The translations under genes were made by a program, and so were the position numbers. Of a stretch of 64,000 bases of DNA, positions 31,643-42,685 are shown in pieces. Source of the stretch: Nilaparvata lugens. Its lineage: Eukaryota; Arthropoda; Insecta; Hemiptera; Delphacidae. The stretch is taken from assembly GCF_014356525.2 (NCBI RefSeq), contig NC_052507.1, positions 5,468,845-5,532,844 of the forward strand, written 5' to 3'. The notes below the pieces were generated by a model. It was not told the origin of the DNA. It ran no database searches and saw only the letters and a list, made by a program, of their open reading frames with translations. The first letter of the stretch is position 1. Every line of letters begins with the position of its first letter.

Positions 31643-32159
31643 ATAGTTATTTGTGCAACTAGTGCGCAAAGTGACAGTTTGCTGCACCGAAAGAAACGTT
31701 TACGGAATGGTTTCTTGAGTGCAGCAGAGGAACTTTGCGCACGTATTTCACATTAAGTTTTTCCTACAGTTACCATTGAATATGAAAAGTGGGTAATTAT
31801 GGGTAAAATTGCCTGAAATGCATCAAATGTTTTTCTGTGTAATTTTATTATTGATAAAAACCTTAATCCTAAAATCCTAAAGTCCTCGTTGTCCTTGGTT
31901 ATAATATATAATGAATAATAATTAGCGCGTTGTGCTTGGTTGCACCTCTGCTCACTATAGCAGCCACAGCAGTCACTGTTACCAACTTCATTTTGATTTT
32001 GCTGCACTGTTGCTCCATATAACCTACTAAGTATTTTGCGTTGCCATGTTGCAAATCTGGAGTGCAGAAAAATTTTCCCGCACTAGAGCGGAAAAGTGAT
32101 TCTTTGCGTTCTGTAATCAGTGCAGCAATGGCCACTTTTCAACGTAACTGTAGGAAAAT
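31642..32159 (+). mobile_element. Repeat starting AATAGTTATTTGTGCAAC, copy 3 (block A)
   Basis: The ends AATAGTTATTTGTGCAACTA and AACTGTAGGAAAAT match copies at 10211 and 11330. Minus-strand frames cover most of the GC-richer core; one contains VGNSDCCGCYSEQRCNQAQR. The core sequence is well conserved among copies. Confidence 0.72.
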
Positions 32160-32982
32160 TAGTTTTCGCCACACTTGGATGTAATGAGCTGGTTTACGTG
32201 CGTCATATGGAGGCCGAAAGTGATTGTTTTCCGACCAGGCCGGTAAATCTTTACGGCCCTAGGGCTGTAAAATGACCTTGAATAACAGCTGATCGTGTCC
32301 GATCTCACAAAAATCATAGAGAGATAATCTCATAATGACTGTAATAATCTATATAATTATGTATCGTGAATCGCGGTATCATGTCTATAATATATTTTAT
32401 GAATTACTGTTTCATAATTTAATATTTATTATTGTGTTTTTGATATCAAACAATAGAATACGATGATATCTCCATAGCCTCAACAATATAATGTTGGCTG
32501 CATTGTCCATTGTCAGAAAGGTAAGTATCGCAAGTCTTTAAAAGTGAAGAATCGAATTTGAAATCAAAGTACAATAATTGTATCAATATTTAAAAGTGAG
32601 GTAGAGTAATAATTGTTTCTTTTTTATTATCGAATTCCACTTCTTAATGCAATACAATCAACAATAATAATAGGAAAATACAGCAGAGATCTAAAGTTTA
32701 AGGTAAGCCTACTGGTGAAACTCAGCCTTGACTGAAAAATTCCTAGTAATTTTTCCGTAATTCATTATTAAAACTTTTAGATAATTTTTCTTCAATATCA
32801 AACCATATAGAGAAAACATTAGGCCCACTCAAGATTGAATCTTCGAATGTTTTCTCTATGATTTAACTATTTTCAGAGCAATATTTTGTTGTGAAATCGG
32901 CTTCAAGTTTGCCGCTATAGGCTACACTATATTATAGTAGCCTACATACGTTACCTGACTTACAGGCCTCATCGATCAAAAA
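32160..32982. other. No gene; GC-richer strip at the left (same at 56711-57534)
   Basis: 32160-32290 holds a GC-richer strip with 'aggccggtaaatctttacgg' and 'gccctagggctgtaaa', similar in style to 33475-33640. The rest is AT-rich. 'ggtaagtatcgcaag' at 32520 would serve as a splice donor, but no exon is apparent beside it. Confidence 0.45.
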
Positions 32983-33065
32983 TATGCAATAGCCGAGAGG
33001 TTAAAGGCGTAATACAAAGCTCAGTGAATTACAAACATGATCTAGGTTCGAACCCCGGTCAGTTA
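32983..33065 (+). ncRNA. tRNA-like Pol III promoter unit, SINE or tRNA pseudogene, copy A
   Basis: A perfect A box (TAGCCGAGAGG) and a near-perfect B box (GGTTCGAACCC) are about 55 bp apart, and a run of nine T (33068-33076) follows, as for Pol III termination. The GCC..GGC D stem resembles leucine or serine tRNAs. The 5' flank cannot pair with the 3' TCAGTTA segment and the T stem has a mismatch, so no acceptor stem forms. A working tRNA is unlikely; a SINE head or relic is more plausible. Confidence 0.5.
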
Positions 33066-33474
33066 CATTTTTTTTTGTCGATGAGATTCGACTTTTATTA
33101 GCTATTTTTTATATTAGTTACCGTAATTTAAATTTCAATCAATTTTTTAGATATATTTTGAGACAAAACTGTGAAATATGCAATTATATTAATTTTTTAG
33201 TCACATTATTTCAAAATAGTAATGAAAATTCTATTCATCCATCTATCCATGAGATATTGCACCAGGCGCAAAGCGCGAGCTATAAAAATTCAAACAATTA
33301 TTCGATATATTAATAGTATAAAAATATTGTCACTATTGTAAATTATTAATCAGCCTAGTAATATTGAAATTAATTGAGAGTGAAAGTTGTCATAACCAAG
33401 ATTCAAACTATCAAAATAGGCTGTTTGAATTTTATTTATTTTTTAATTTCTTATATATTGGAAGTTTTTTTTTG

Positions 33475-33640
33475 GTGTGGCGAAAAATAGCGTTCGCACC
33501 ATGGGCAAAAATGTATTTCCGGCTCTCAATCTTTTCTAGTCCTCGGCCTACGGCCTCGGACTTAAAAACCGATTTCGAGCCGGAATATCTCATTTTCGGC
33601 CCTAGGTGCGAAATATACTATTTTCTTACTGAATTTTTCT
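33475..33640 (+). repeat. GC-richer interspersed segment with CGGCCTACGGCC hairpin (also 58026-58190)
   Basis: A short GC-rich palindrome (GTCCTCGGCCTACGGCCTC then GGAC) lies between 'gagccggaatatctc' and 'ttccggctctcaa', which are themselves inverted copies. The whole 165 bp therefore folds back. Non-coding. The 300 bp to its left (33077-33474) show nothing recognisable. Confidence 0.5.
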
Positions 33641-33654
33641 TCTTGTGAGATCAG

Positions 33655-33892
33655 CTGAATGATCCCACACATGCACTCGTTCACTCACATCCATTACGGT
33701 GTCGACAGACGACAAAATTCCCAGCTGTTTTTCCAAGGACGTATTAATCCTTTTAATGTCCTTCAGCGAGTTATCCCAGGGTTTAAACCTAGTGCAATCG
33801 AATTTTCATATCATAAACCTACTTTGTTCCGAATTTCGTGAGAATCGTTAGAGCCGTTTTTGAGATACCGGTCACATACAGATATATATATA
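33655..33892 (+). mobile_element. Fragment of the AATATAATAGGAT-end repeat (also 58205-58442)
   Basis: 'tccttttaatgtccttcagc', 'tagtgcaatcgaatttt' and 'cgtgagaatcgttagagccg' match the longer element at 47992-48688. Helitron H4 is inserted just downstream, so the last ~60 bp of the repeat are missing or displaced. Confidence 0.6.
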
Positions 33893-33896
33893 AACC

Positions 33897-34596
33897 CTAG
33901 CCGTCAGGCTCGCTTCGCTCGCCATATTCGTCTAGCCAGGGGGCTCCAACCCCTGGACCCCCGACTGGATCGATCAAGAATGAGATCAGCCGGCTCGCTT
34001 CGCTCGCCTGCATTTTTCATTTGAACATTTTTATCATATGTTAGGACGATCCAGTCGGGGGTCCAGACTAAACGTCTGGCTAAACGGATATGGCGAGCGA
34101 AGCGAGCCTGACGACTAGTAATATAATATTCCCAGGAATAGCTCTGATTGAAGAAGCAGTGCCCAATCAATTTTTTCGCGATAAATTCAATCTTCAACTT
34201 GGTGCCAACCTAACAAAGTCAACTCAACTTAATGCCAACCTAACAAAATTATTAATTTAGTTACCAGTTAACAACTGTTTCAAAGAGGTACTCTCTCTAG
34301 ATTATAGTTCTATATTAACATATGGTATGGACATTTTTCAATTATAATTAAGAGATTGGAATAAGAAGGATATACATGCTAAAAGACGAGCTTTAAACCC
34401 TTAAAAACCACCCTTAGAGTTAAAATATTGCCAAAAGATTTCTTAGTGCGCCTCTAAATGGCCAACTGAACATACCTACCAAATTTGAACGTTTTTGCTC
34501 CGGTATATTTTTAGTTCTGCGAGTGAGTGAGTGAGTCAGTCAGTCAGTCAGTCAGTCAGTCAGTGAGTGAGTGCCATTCCGCTTTATATATATAGA
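33897..34596 (-). mobile_element. Non-autonomous Helitron H4, copy A
   Basis: On the minus strand it starts TCTATATATATAAAGCGGAA and ends with the GGCGAGCGAAGCGAGCC hairpin and CTAG. About 700 bp. In element orientation the flanks are A (5') and G (3'). Shared with block B. The CACT/GACT tetranucleotide tract near the 5' end is shorter than in H1 and H2. Confidence 0.88.
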
Positions 34597-34690
34597 TGAA
34601 AACAGAATTTGCTCGTTTAATATTATAGGATTTCTAACAAGGATGAACATTAATATTGCAGCATATATACTTTTATCAGCAATCATCCAT

Positions 34691-34771
34691 AGAAGGCAGT
34701 GGCAAGGCAAGAATCGACAACACTGTTCTCCCATCTTCCTCCACTGCCACGATAACTTGGAACTCACTATA
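34691..34771 (+). mobile_element. MITE fragment, TAGTGAGG family (also 59242-59322)
   Basis: It contains 'cctccactgccacgataact' and 'tggaactcactata', a diverged right terminus, preceded by 'ggcagtggcaaggcaagaat', which matches the interior of the MITE at 11102-12194 inverted. Confidence 0.5.
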
Positions 34772-35310
34772 TCCGATTTGCTGCTGATTCAAGTAAACAG
34801 CACTTTGAACTATCAGATAAACGGTAAGTCATTAACAGTAAACAGCAGTAGCCTACTCTACACAGTTACGACAAACGTTGTGTGGAATACGTAATTCACC
34901 AGTTATTCTAAGTATAGTTGAGTTGAGTTCAACAACTACTACAGTTACTTCAACACACAGTTATTAAATTTGCTATCAGCTAGACACTAAACACTGTAGA
35001 CTAATGTTATTGCAAACTGAGTTCTATGGAGTTAGTTCGAAGGCTCTCAGGATGTCACGTCTAGGATTGGATGTAAATGGTTTGCTACGTGTTCAAGACA
35101 CTCATTAAAGCTCTTCAGCTATTGAATCAAAAGGTGCGTAGAGATATAAGCGCCGCGAACATTAGCAATTCACTTGTAAACCTAGTATGTTCCAAATTTC
35201 GTGAAAATCGTTAGTACCGTTTTCGAGATCCGTTGAACATAAATAACTAGATATAAAAATAACCAGATATAACGATAACCAGATATAAAAATACAGAAAT
35301 ATCTTGCTCA
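34772..35310. other. No gene; AATATAATAGGAT-end repeat fragment at 35185-35326
   Basis: 'ccaaatttcgtgaaaatcgt' through 'ataaccagatataaaaatac' is the 3' part of the repeat at 47992-48688, with an internal CCAGATATAAAAATAA duplication (three units here, four in block B at about 59800-59850). The rest shows nothing recognisable. Confidence 0.5.
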
Positions 35311-35950
35311 ATATAATAGGATTTTAATAAATATGAAATGTTAGAGAATATAAAATCGAAAATAACACAATAGAAGCTTCATTGCCTTTGCAAGAAGTGT
35401 CTCAACCACATGTTATAGGGACAATTTTGGAGGCTTCATTGATAAATAATTGACATATTATAAATATAAAATGTTGGAGAATATGGATTCGAAAAGAACA
35501 CAATAGAAGCTTCATTTCCTTTGCAAGAACTGTCTCAACCACATGTTATAGAGACAATTTTGGAGGCTTCATTGATAAATAATAGGCATATTTATAAATA
35601 TAAAATGTTAGAGAATATGGAATCGAAAAGAACACAATAGAAGCTTCATTGCCTTTGCAAGAACTGTCTTAACCATATGTTATGAAGACAATATTGGAGG
35701 CTTCATTGATAAATAATAGGCATATTTATAAATATAAAATGTTAGAGAATATGGAATCGAAAACAACACAATAGAAGCTTCATTGCTTCTGCAAGAGTGT
35801 CTCATCCACATGTTATAGAGACTATTTTGGAGGCTTCATTGATGAATAAAAGGCATATTCATAAATATGAAATGTTAGAGAATATGGAATCGAAAAGAAC
35901 ACAATAGAAGCTTCATTGCCTTTGCAAGAACTGTCTCAACCACATGTGGG
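35310..35950 (+). repeat. Minisatellite, 134-bp period, five units, copy A
   Basis: 'tagaagcttcatt' starts at 35371, 35504, 35638, 35772 and 35905 (133-134 bp apart). Units also share 'aatgttagagaatatgg', 'tttgcaagaactgtctc' and 'ttggaggcttcattgataaa'. Short frames crossing it are artefacts. Confidence 0.95.
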
Positions 35951-36239
35951 GGATTTAAAAAGATTAGCCGGTGATTTCTTCGGAAAGAAACCGCTGCTAA
36001 ACAAACTGAGACTGTTTCTGCCACAGCTCAGTGGATAATATTAAACGAGCAAATATCACGGCTGGATTTCCCCAAGGAAGAACACACTGTAAGGCAGGCA
36101 CTGGAAGCTGAAGATGGAAATTCACTCGTTGTCTGAGATGTAAGCCACATCCTGGCGAGAACAGACGACAAGGATCTTGGGGAAAAGAGAAGGAAGCTCT
36201 AAAGAAATGTATAGGGCTGGAAAGTAAAAGAATAAGGAA

Positions 36240-36259
36240 ATGTGGAAGAGAGATTGGAA

Positions 36260-36291
<32 letters not shown>

Positions 36292-36426
36292 CAGAAACAT
36301 CAGATCTTTCCGAGAAAGATTTTGAATTTGAATTTGAATTTATGTAGATTACAATATATACTGGCTTATACACTTATATACAATAGCTTACAATACAGCA
36401 AAATTAAAGATGAATTTACATAATAT

Positions 36427-36471
<45 letters not shown>

Positions 36472-36564
36472 ATTGATTGATTGAGTACTTTATTTATGTA
36501 GATTACAATATACTGGCTTATACACTTGTATGCAATAGCTACAATACAGCAAAATTAAAGATGA
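36240..36564. repeat. (GA)n microsatellites alternating with LINE tails, end of copy A
   Basis: GA runs at about 36262-36292 and 36431-36468 alternate with inverted LINE tails ('ttatgtagattacaatatat', 36330-36425 and 36470-36564). Sequence stops inside the second tail. Such internally repetitive DNA is a common place for contigs to break. Confidence 0.85.
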
Positions 36565-36664
36565 NNNNNNNNNNNNNNNNNNNNNNNNNNNNNNNNNNNN
36601 NNNNNNNNNNNNNNNNNNNNNNNNNNNNNNNNNNNNNNNNNNNNNNNNNNNNNNNNNNNNNNNN
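36565..36664. other. Assembly gap of exactly 100 N
   Basis: A run of 100 N separates two near-identical blocks. A round-number gap is normally a scaffolding placeholder of unknown true size, not sequenced DNA. Left of it the sequence stops inside a LINE 3' tail beside a GA microsatellite. Right of it the sequence restarts at a base homologous to 4870. Open reading frames spanning the N run are meaningless. Confidence 0.98.
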
Positions 36665-37070
36665 AACAGTTGACTTGAACATATTGAAATTCATTATTGT
36701 ATAGTCACTTTCAAGTATAATATAATACTTGATAATATATGATAACACTACTTATAATATATGATAAATACTTGGTGAAAGTTTGTCAAAGATATTTTCA
36801 AAACTATTTGAATTTGTGAATATTTTATTTCTAATGGGCCTCCAAGACTAAGGGCAAGTAATTTAAGTTCTTCAGTTTATCTTGAGATTTACAACTTTTC
36901 TTTTCAAGACTACTGATTATTAAAACGAAATAGAATAAAATAAAGTGTACTTTATAATAGTTGTAATTGTGTTCAAATTATCTCGAGACAGTTTGACATA
37001 TTGTAGGACTGTATTTCCCAAAGTTATTTATTATCACCACAGGAGTTAAACAGTCACAGCTTCCAGTCAC

Positions 37071-37238
37071 AACTCACACTTGCGCGACTCAGGTCGAGAA
37101 GAGACTGCGACTTTAGTCGAGAGCATGTGTTTCCAATTAGTGACACTCAGATCAGTCGATTCTAGTCTCCGCGATGTCACCATTTGAAAACACATGCTCT
37201 CCACTAGAGTCGAGTCTCTTCTCGCGTAAGTGTGAGTT
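37071..37238. mobile_element. Palindromic element (hairpin MITE), copy B
   Basis: Counterpart of 5242-5409 with the same arms. The left arm reads CACACTTGCGCG instead of CACACTTACGCG, one visible difference between the two blocks. Confidence 0.85.
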
Positions 37239-37389
37239 GAGCCTTGAACATTTGTATTTTCTTTTGAATGACCTGACGATTCTACAAGGAACAAATAATT
37301 CTGCAGGAGAACTTTAAAAATCTTCTGAAAAATACTCAATCAATATCTAAAGAGATTAAATATAAAAGGCAGGCTAAAAATCATTTTGG

Positions 37390-37697
37390 GACTCAAGAAT
37401 CTTTGCTGATGGCTTTCCATTGTTTTTGGCTATCTCTAGATTTTATCGGATCTAACTGATTAAATTTTTTGTCGATTGTGGATAACAAGCCTGAATTGAT
37501 AATATTGATCAATCTCTTTTTTCAAGGCATATGATGATTGTAGTTATCCTACATTGTATCTTGTTGAGTGATATTGTCATATATATTATATTATTTGAAT
37601 GTTATATTGTTTCCAAATGCTGATACATGGATAGCAACTCTATTTGCATGAAATATGTTCGATAACAAATAAACATTTTGATTGATTGATTGATTGT
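37390..37697 (+). mobile_element. LINE-type 3' end with (TTGA)n tail, copy B
   Basis: Counterpart of 5560-5865, differing by a few bases and a 4-bp insertion near 37432. Confidence 0.5.
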
Positions 37698-37734
37698 AGT
37701 TGTAGGCCTACATAAATGTTTCAACGAATGATTC

Positions 37735-38240
37735 AAACAATATTATTCGAAAATCAAATAACAAAAGAAACAATTACTGTATTTCTAATCGATCTGATTT
37801 GATAGATAAGATCTACATCAAAATCATGATTTCAAATCACTTTTATGTTGTCAAATAGAACAACTAACAGCAAATTTCTTCAATAAATGAATCTATTCGC
37901 TTAGTGATAACGAGATCTTACGTGATATTTGTCTGAACCATGAAGATATCCGAAGATCTCGTTGTCAAGTAAGTTAATAATTTCATCATTGAAGAAATTT
38001 TACTGCTTGTCGTTCTATTCGATAACATAAAAATTATTTAATTACAAATAGTTCGTAATGGGAAACAACATTGAAGAATCATGATTTTATTGATAGATCA
38101 AATAGGTCTACAAGAAAAGTCATATTTCCATGAAGAAAGAACGTCTCTCTTCGACATATTTGATTACTTTCTTCGAAAATCGAACATCTGTAATTCAGTT
38201 GGACATTGTCTCTGCTGAAAATGGAATGTTCCGATGATCT
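37735..38240. mobile_element. Degenerate long palindrome, copy B
   Basis: Counterpart of 5905-6360. The centre has diverged between the two blocks ('cgagatcttacgtgatattt' here). Confidence 0.65.
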
Positions 38241-38388
38241 TGGATGACACTGATTGGATTATTCCTATCACATCTCATGCATTCAATCTTTTTCTCTTAA
38301 TAATATAAGAAAAGAACGATATTCCATGTAGATCCAAGTTCTTGCATATCACAGAGGAAAATATTATTTATTCATTTATTGTACAAAA

Positions 38389-39106
38389 TCTATATATATA
38401 TAAGTGAAATGGCACTCACTCACTGACTGACTCACTCACTCACTCATTCACTCACTCACTCACTCATTCACTCACTCACTCACTCACTCACTCACTCACT
38501 CACTCGCAGAACTAAAAATCTACCGGACCAAAAACGTTCAAATTTGGTAGGTATGTTCAGTTGGCCCTTTAGAGGCGCACTAAGAAATCTTTTGGCAATA
38601 TTTTAACTCTAAGGGTTGTTTTTAAGGGTTAAAAGTTTGTCTTTTAGCATGTATATTCTTCTTCTCCCAATCTCTTAATTATAATTGAAATTTCCATATC
38701 ATATGTTACTATAGAACTATAATCTAGATAGAGTACCTCTTCGAAAGAGTTGTTAATAATTAGTAATTAATAATTTTGTCAGGTTGGCATTAAGTTGATT
38801 GACTTTGTTAGGTTGGCATCAAGTTGAAGATTTAAATGCATTTATCGCGGAGAAATTGATTAGGCACTGCTACTTCAATCCTGGGAATATTATATTACTA
38901 GCCGTCAGGCTTGCTTCGCTTGCCATATCCGTTTAGCCAGACGTTTAGTCTGGACCCCCGACTGGATTGTCCTAACATATGATAAAAACGCTCAAATGAA
39001 AAATGCAGGCGAGCGAAGCGAGCCTGCTGATCTCATTCTTGTACGATTCAGTCGGGGGTCCAGACGGCTAGACGGATATGGCGAGCGAAGCGAGCCTGAC
39101 GGCTAG
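38389..39106 (+). mobile_element. Non-autonomous Helitron H2, copy B
   Basis: Same locus as 7260-7961, slightly longer because of extra CACT repeats at the 5' end. Same A and T flanks. Confidence 0.9.
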
Positions 39107-39850
39107 TACTATAATATAATTATAACATTGGAGGAAACACTAGGCTGAGCCTGTACTATTTCTCTCCAAAAAAATTGATAAAAAGTTGATATTGTGCAAA
39201 GGTTAAAGTTATGAAATCACACACTGCTTCGTAACTTGATTATTCCAAAGTCATCTCCAAAATACTCGTTATTCTAATTTGATTTAAAACCAGATACTCG
39301 GTTTGACCGGAGAATATTTTTCTCTCAAATCAAATTCATTTATTGCCAAAAAGAAAACAAATTAGTGTCAGCTTTCGGTTTAAACAACGAATGAATCACA
39401 TTATGATAAATGTAACCTTATCTACAAGTAAACGTGGTCTAACGTTAAACGTAGTGTTAGCATATGGCCCTTAATTAAGTGTCCAACTAAGCATAAGTGC
39501 CGAACTTATTGCCCAAGTCTAAACTTGGTAATAAACTTAGGTAATGAACACTGATGGGAGACGCTCAGTAATTATCTCTCCTGTGTGGGTCGCCAAGTTA
39601 CCTAGTTAACACTATTGTTTACACTATAAATAGGCTACACCACATTGTTACACTATTGTAACACTAATGCTATTGTTTACACTATACAGGGGTTATCGTG
39701 AACTTGGTTTACTGGTAGTTTCTAAGGATCAATGACCAAACTGGGTTAACTTGTCGTTTCTGAGGACCAATGGTCAAACTAGGTTTACAGATGGCTTCTA
39801 ACTAAGGATCAATGGTCTCCACTACACTAAGGAAAGGATATCCATCTCTA

Positions 39851-40614
39851 AAGTGAGGTCCACGTTATAATGGCAGTGTAGGATTGACAATACTGTTGCT
39901 GTCCTTTTCTATCATACAACAAAACCGATAGCGCTATCTCTCTCCAGCTTTGCAATGTTGTCTGTTTTCCAGAATATTTTATTTTTACTTTTGACAGTGA
40001 CTGTACAAAAGTAGACAAACAATTCTCAGCCACCATTTTTTTTTCTTCATTCTATCAAAATACTTAAGTACACAAATTAATCCTATAATTGATTCAATAT
40101 GTATTTTTGAAACAATTAAATAATTACCGTATGAGAAACACAAATTGAAATACCTGAAATGACATTTTAAAAGTTGATAACTAACCATTCTAGACTTCAT
40201 CCATGCTTCAGTTAGACCTTCTCGTACCGGTATAGATAATATTGAAAGATTATTTCAGAGTTATTTCCATTGAAATTACTTATTTTCAATAGGATTTCTA
40301 TTTTTCTATTATTTTGAAAAGAAATTGGAATAGAATACCTACCAAATAACTCAATTTCTGTTGTTTTGAAATTCAGATTGTTGTATCACAGCTTTTTAAA
40401 TTGGCCGCCATTTCAGGTTTGTATAAAATTAAAAATCTAATCTCAGTTTTGAAAGCAAATTTTCGAATCAAATTATGGGAAAAAATTTTTTCTTGATTAA
40501 TTTGACATTAAATTGATTATTTAATCAAGGAAATGATAATTATTATTAGATCAAATTGAATGGGATGAATTTTCTTTACTGCCATTATAACGTGGACCTC
40601 ACTATAGCTGATAT
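39851..40614 (+). mobile_element. MITE of the TAGTGAGGTCCACG family, copy B
   Basis: Counterpart of 8700-9502 with a cleaner right terminus (CATTATAACGTGGACCTCAC). The ~50 bp preceding the right terminus in copy A are absent here. Confidence 0.8.
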
Positions 40615-40912
40615 AGATCATCTGAGATAAAAATTTGTTTATTTCAGCTGATCTATATCAGCTGGTGTTTTTATTGATGTAGGAGCCCCACCTGTGCTGA
40701 CGTTACCATCAACCACCTGTCATGCAAAATGATATAAATAATAATTAAATTTCGTATTCTTGGAGGCTCCATTGTTCAGAAATATTAATATGTCAACATG
40801 TCCATTAATATGGATGATTGATTTTAATATGAATCAGGAGATAAAATTGAATTAAATTGTTGCCTTTATTTTGAACCTGAGAGGGTAAAGCTAGGGCTTC
40901 AAACATAGTTAG

Positions 40913-41063
40913 GCCCGTTTGCACAAAAACCGCTTAAATTTTAACCGTGATTAATTCCACAAGAACCAATCAGAGAAGGCTTTTTGGATAAGACGGCTTC
41001 TCTGATTGGTTCTCGTGAAATTAATCACGGTTAAAATTCAACCAGCTTTTGTGCAACCGGCAC
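40913..41063. mobile_element. Palindromic MITE, copy B
   Basis: Counterpart of 15981-16133, 2 bp shorter in the loop. Confidence 0.85.
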
Positions 41064-41159
41064 TGAGTTTTTAAACCTAGTTGAGGCTAGGGTAAAAAGG
41101 CTATATTTATTAAGAGTCATGAAGAGATATAATTTTCATCTTTGATCAACTCTTCTCTA

Positions 41160-42219
41160 ATAATTTGAAATATGTAATTCAAATATGTGTTGGATATCTA
41201 TCACTTATTTTATTTAGTTTTTGCTGCCCATGATTTACAGCGACTCATTGATGAATCCATGAAATTCATGGATTTAGTCTCTCAATTTTGGTAGAGAGTT
41301 AATGGTAAGGATATTTTGAATATTCTTTCAGAAGAATGGACATTGATATGTCCAAAGCTCCGCCCATTTATGTAGATGCATAACAATATTATCTATAGTT
41401 ATTACAAATTGCTTTTTTCATATCATATACAGTTCAATAATTATTTTCTTAGTCTATATTATGTAAATTCATCTATGATTTTGCTGTATTGTAAGCTATT
41501 GTGTATAAGTGTATAAGCCAGTATATATTGTAATCTACATAAATAAAGTACTCAATCAATCAATCAATACAGAGAATTTTATCTTTGATTTACTCTACTT
41601 GAATGACTTTGATATGTAATCCAATTTGTTGGATATCTATCACTTATATTACTTAGTTTTTGCTGCTCATGATTTTAACGGCCTATTGATGTAACCATCA
41701 ATAATATTCATTAATAATTACTCTCTCAATACAGAGAATTTTATCTTTGATTCACTCTACTTGAATGACTTTGATATGTAATCCAATTTTGTTAGATATC
41801 TATCACTTATATTACTTAGTTTTTGCTGCTCATGATTTACAACGACCTATTTTTGAAACCATGAATAATATTCATGAATTGTTACTCCCTCAATACAGAC
41901 AATTTCATCTTTGATTTACCCTACTTGGGTAATGTTAATATGTAATCCAATTTTCTTGAATATCTATCACTTATATTACTTAGTTTTTGCTGCACATTAT
42001 TTATAAAGATCAGCCTATTGATGTAACCATCAGTTCTAGATTATTGCTTCCACAATACAGAGAATTTCATCTTCGATTCACACTACTTGGATAATGTTTC
42101 TATGTAATCCAATTTGTTGGATATCTATCACTTATATTACTTAGTTTTTGTTGCTCAAGATTTACAACGACCTATCGATGAAACCATCAATTCTGGATTA
42201 TTGCTCTCTCAATACAGAG
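41160..42219 (+). repeat. Tandem repeat, period about 163 bp, copy B
   Basis: Counterpart of 16200-17290 with the same number of units and the same split first unit. Confidence 0.85.
41309..41577 (+). mobile_element. LINE 3' tail, (CAAT)n end, copy B
   Basis: Counterpart of 16368-16636. Confidence 0.7.
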
Positions 42220-42329
42220 CTGAGCTCTTTTTCACTGCAAGAGAAGATGAAGAAGCAATGAAACCCGATAACAAAAGAGAAACACAGGAGCACATAGATG
42301 AAATATGGATGAGGAAATTAGGGCCCTAA
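42218..42329 (+). other. Candidate exon, copy B (weak)
   Basis: Counterpart of 17290-17395 with two extra codons (TAREDEEA instead of TEDEEA). Otherwise the peptide is the same through the stop codon. Confidence 0.22.
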
Positions 42330-42685
42330 ATCGCGAAACAAAGAGGAACAGCTGAACATAGCAGGTGGTCCGGAAGAAAAGGAAGTAATCTAGGAGAGCA
42401 GACCGCATTATATTCGGCAACATTGTTTTTGTTGCTTCGCCAAAGAAAGAAACTGTTAAAAATGCATGCGTAGCAATGAAATTGCACCGCGTGAGAGATA
42501 TCGCCTCAGCTTACGGTGCGGTTTCGGGGTATGGTGGGGGTCTTCTGAGCAATGACGTCGTTAGAGCCCTCGAATTATTCGAAAATTGAAATTGAAAAGG
42601 GTGTGGGAGAGTTCTGGAATGAGATTTTGGAGAATACAAAGTATACTGTACATTGAAAAGTTAGATGACCATCAATCCTCTAGTT

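Larger units (their letters stand above)
4870..36564 (+). repeat. Duplicated block, copy A (left contig end)
   Basis: This block is repeated in the same order and orientation at 36665-61396. Anchors: the hairpin at 5242-5409 matches 37071-37238, the hAT element at 17752-18887 matches 42686-43820, the tRNA-like sequence at 32983-33065 matches 57535-57617, and the minisatellite at 35310-35950 matches 59890-60775. The offset changes in steps (about 31.8 kb, then 24.9 kb, then 24.5 kb) because of large insertions and deletions. Single-base differences are sparse. Copy A is about 31.7 kb. Confidence 0.95.

Noticed and set aside
32983..33065. Functional tRNA gene (Leu or Ser type)
   Set aside because: The acceptor stem cannot form and the T stem has a mismatch; only the internal Pol III promoter boxes are good.
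33904..34197. 97-codon frame rich in R, A and W (also 58454-58747)
   Set aside because: It is the palindromic GC-rich 3' module of Helitron H4 read through; both strands give similar peptides because of the inverted repeat.
36477..36748. Open frames spanning the N run
   Set aside because: The frames contain 34 unknown residues and exist only because N cannot produce a stop.
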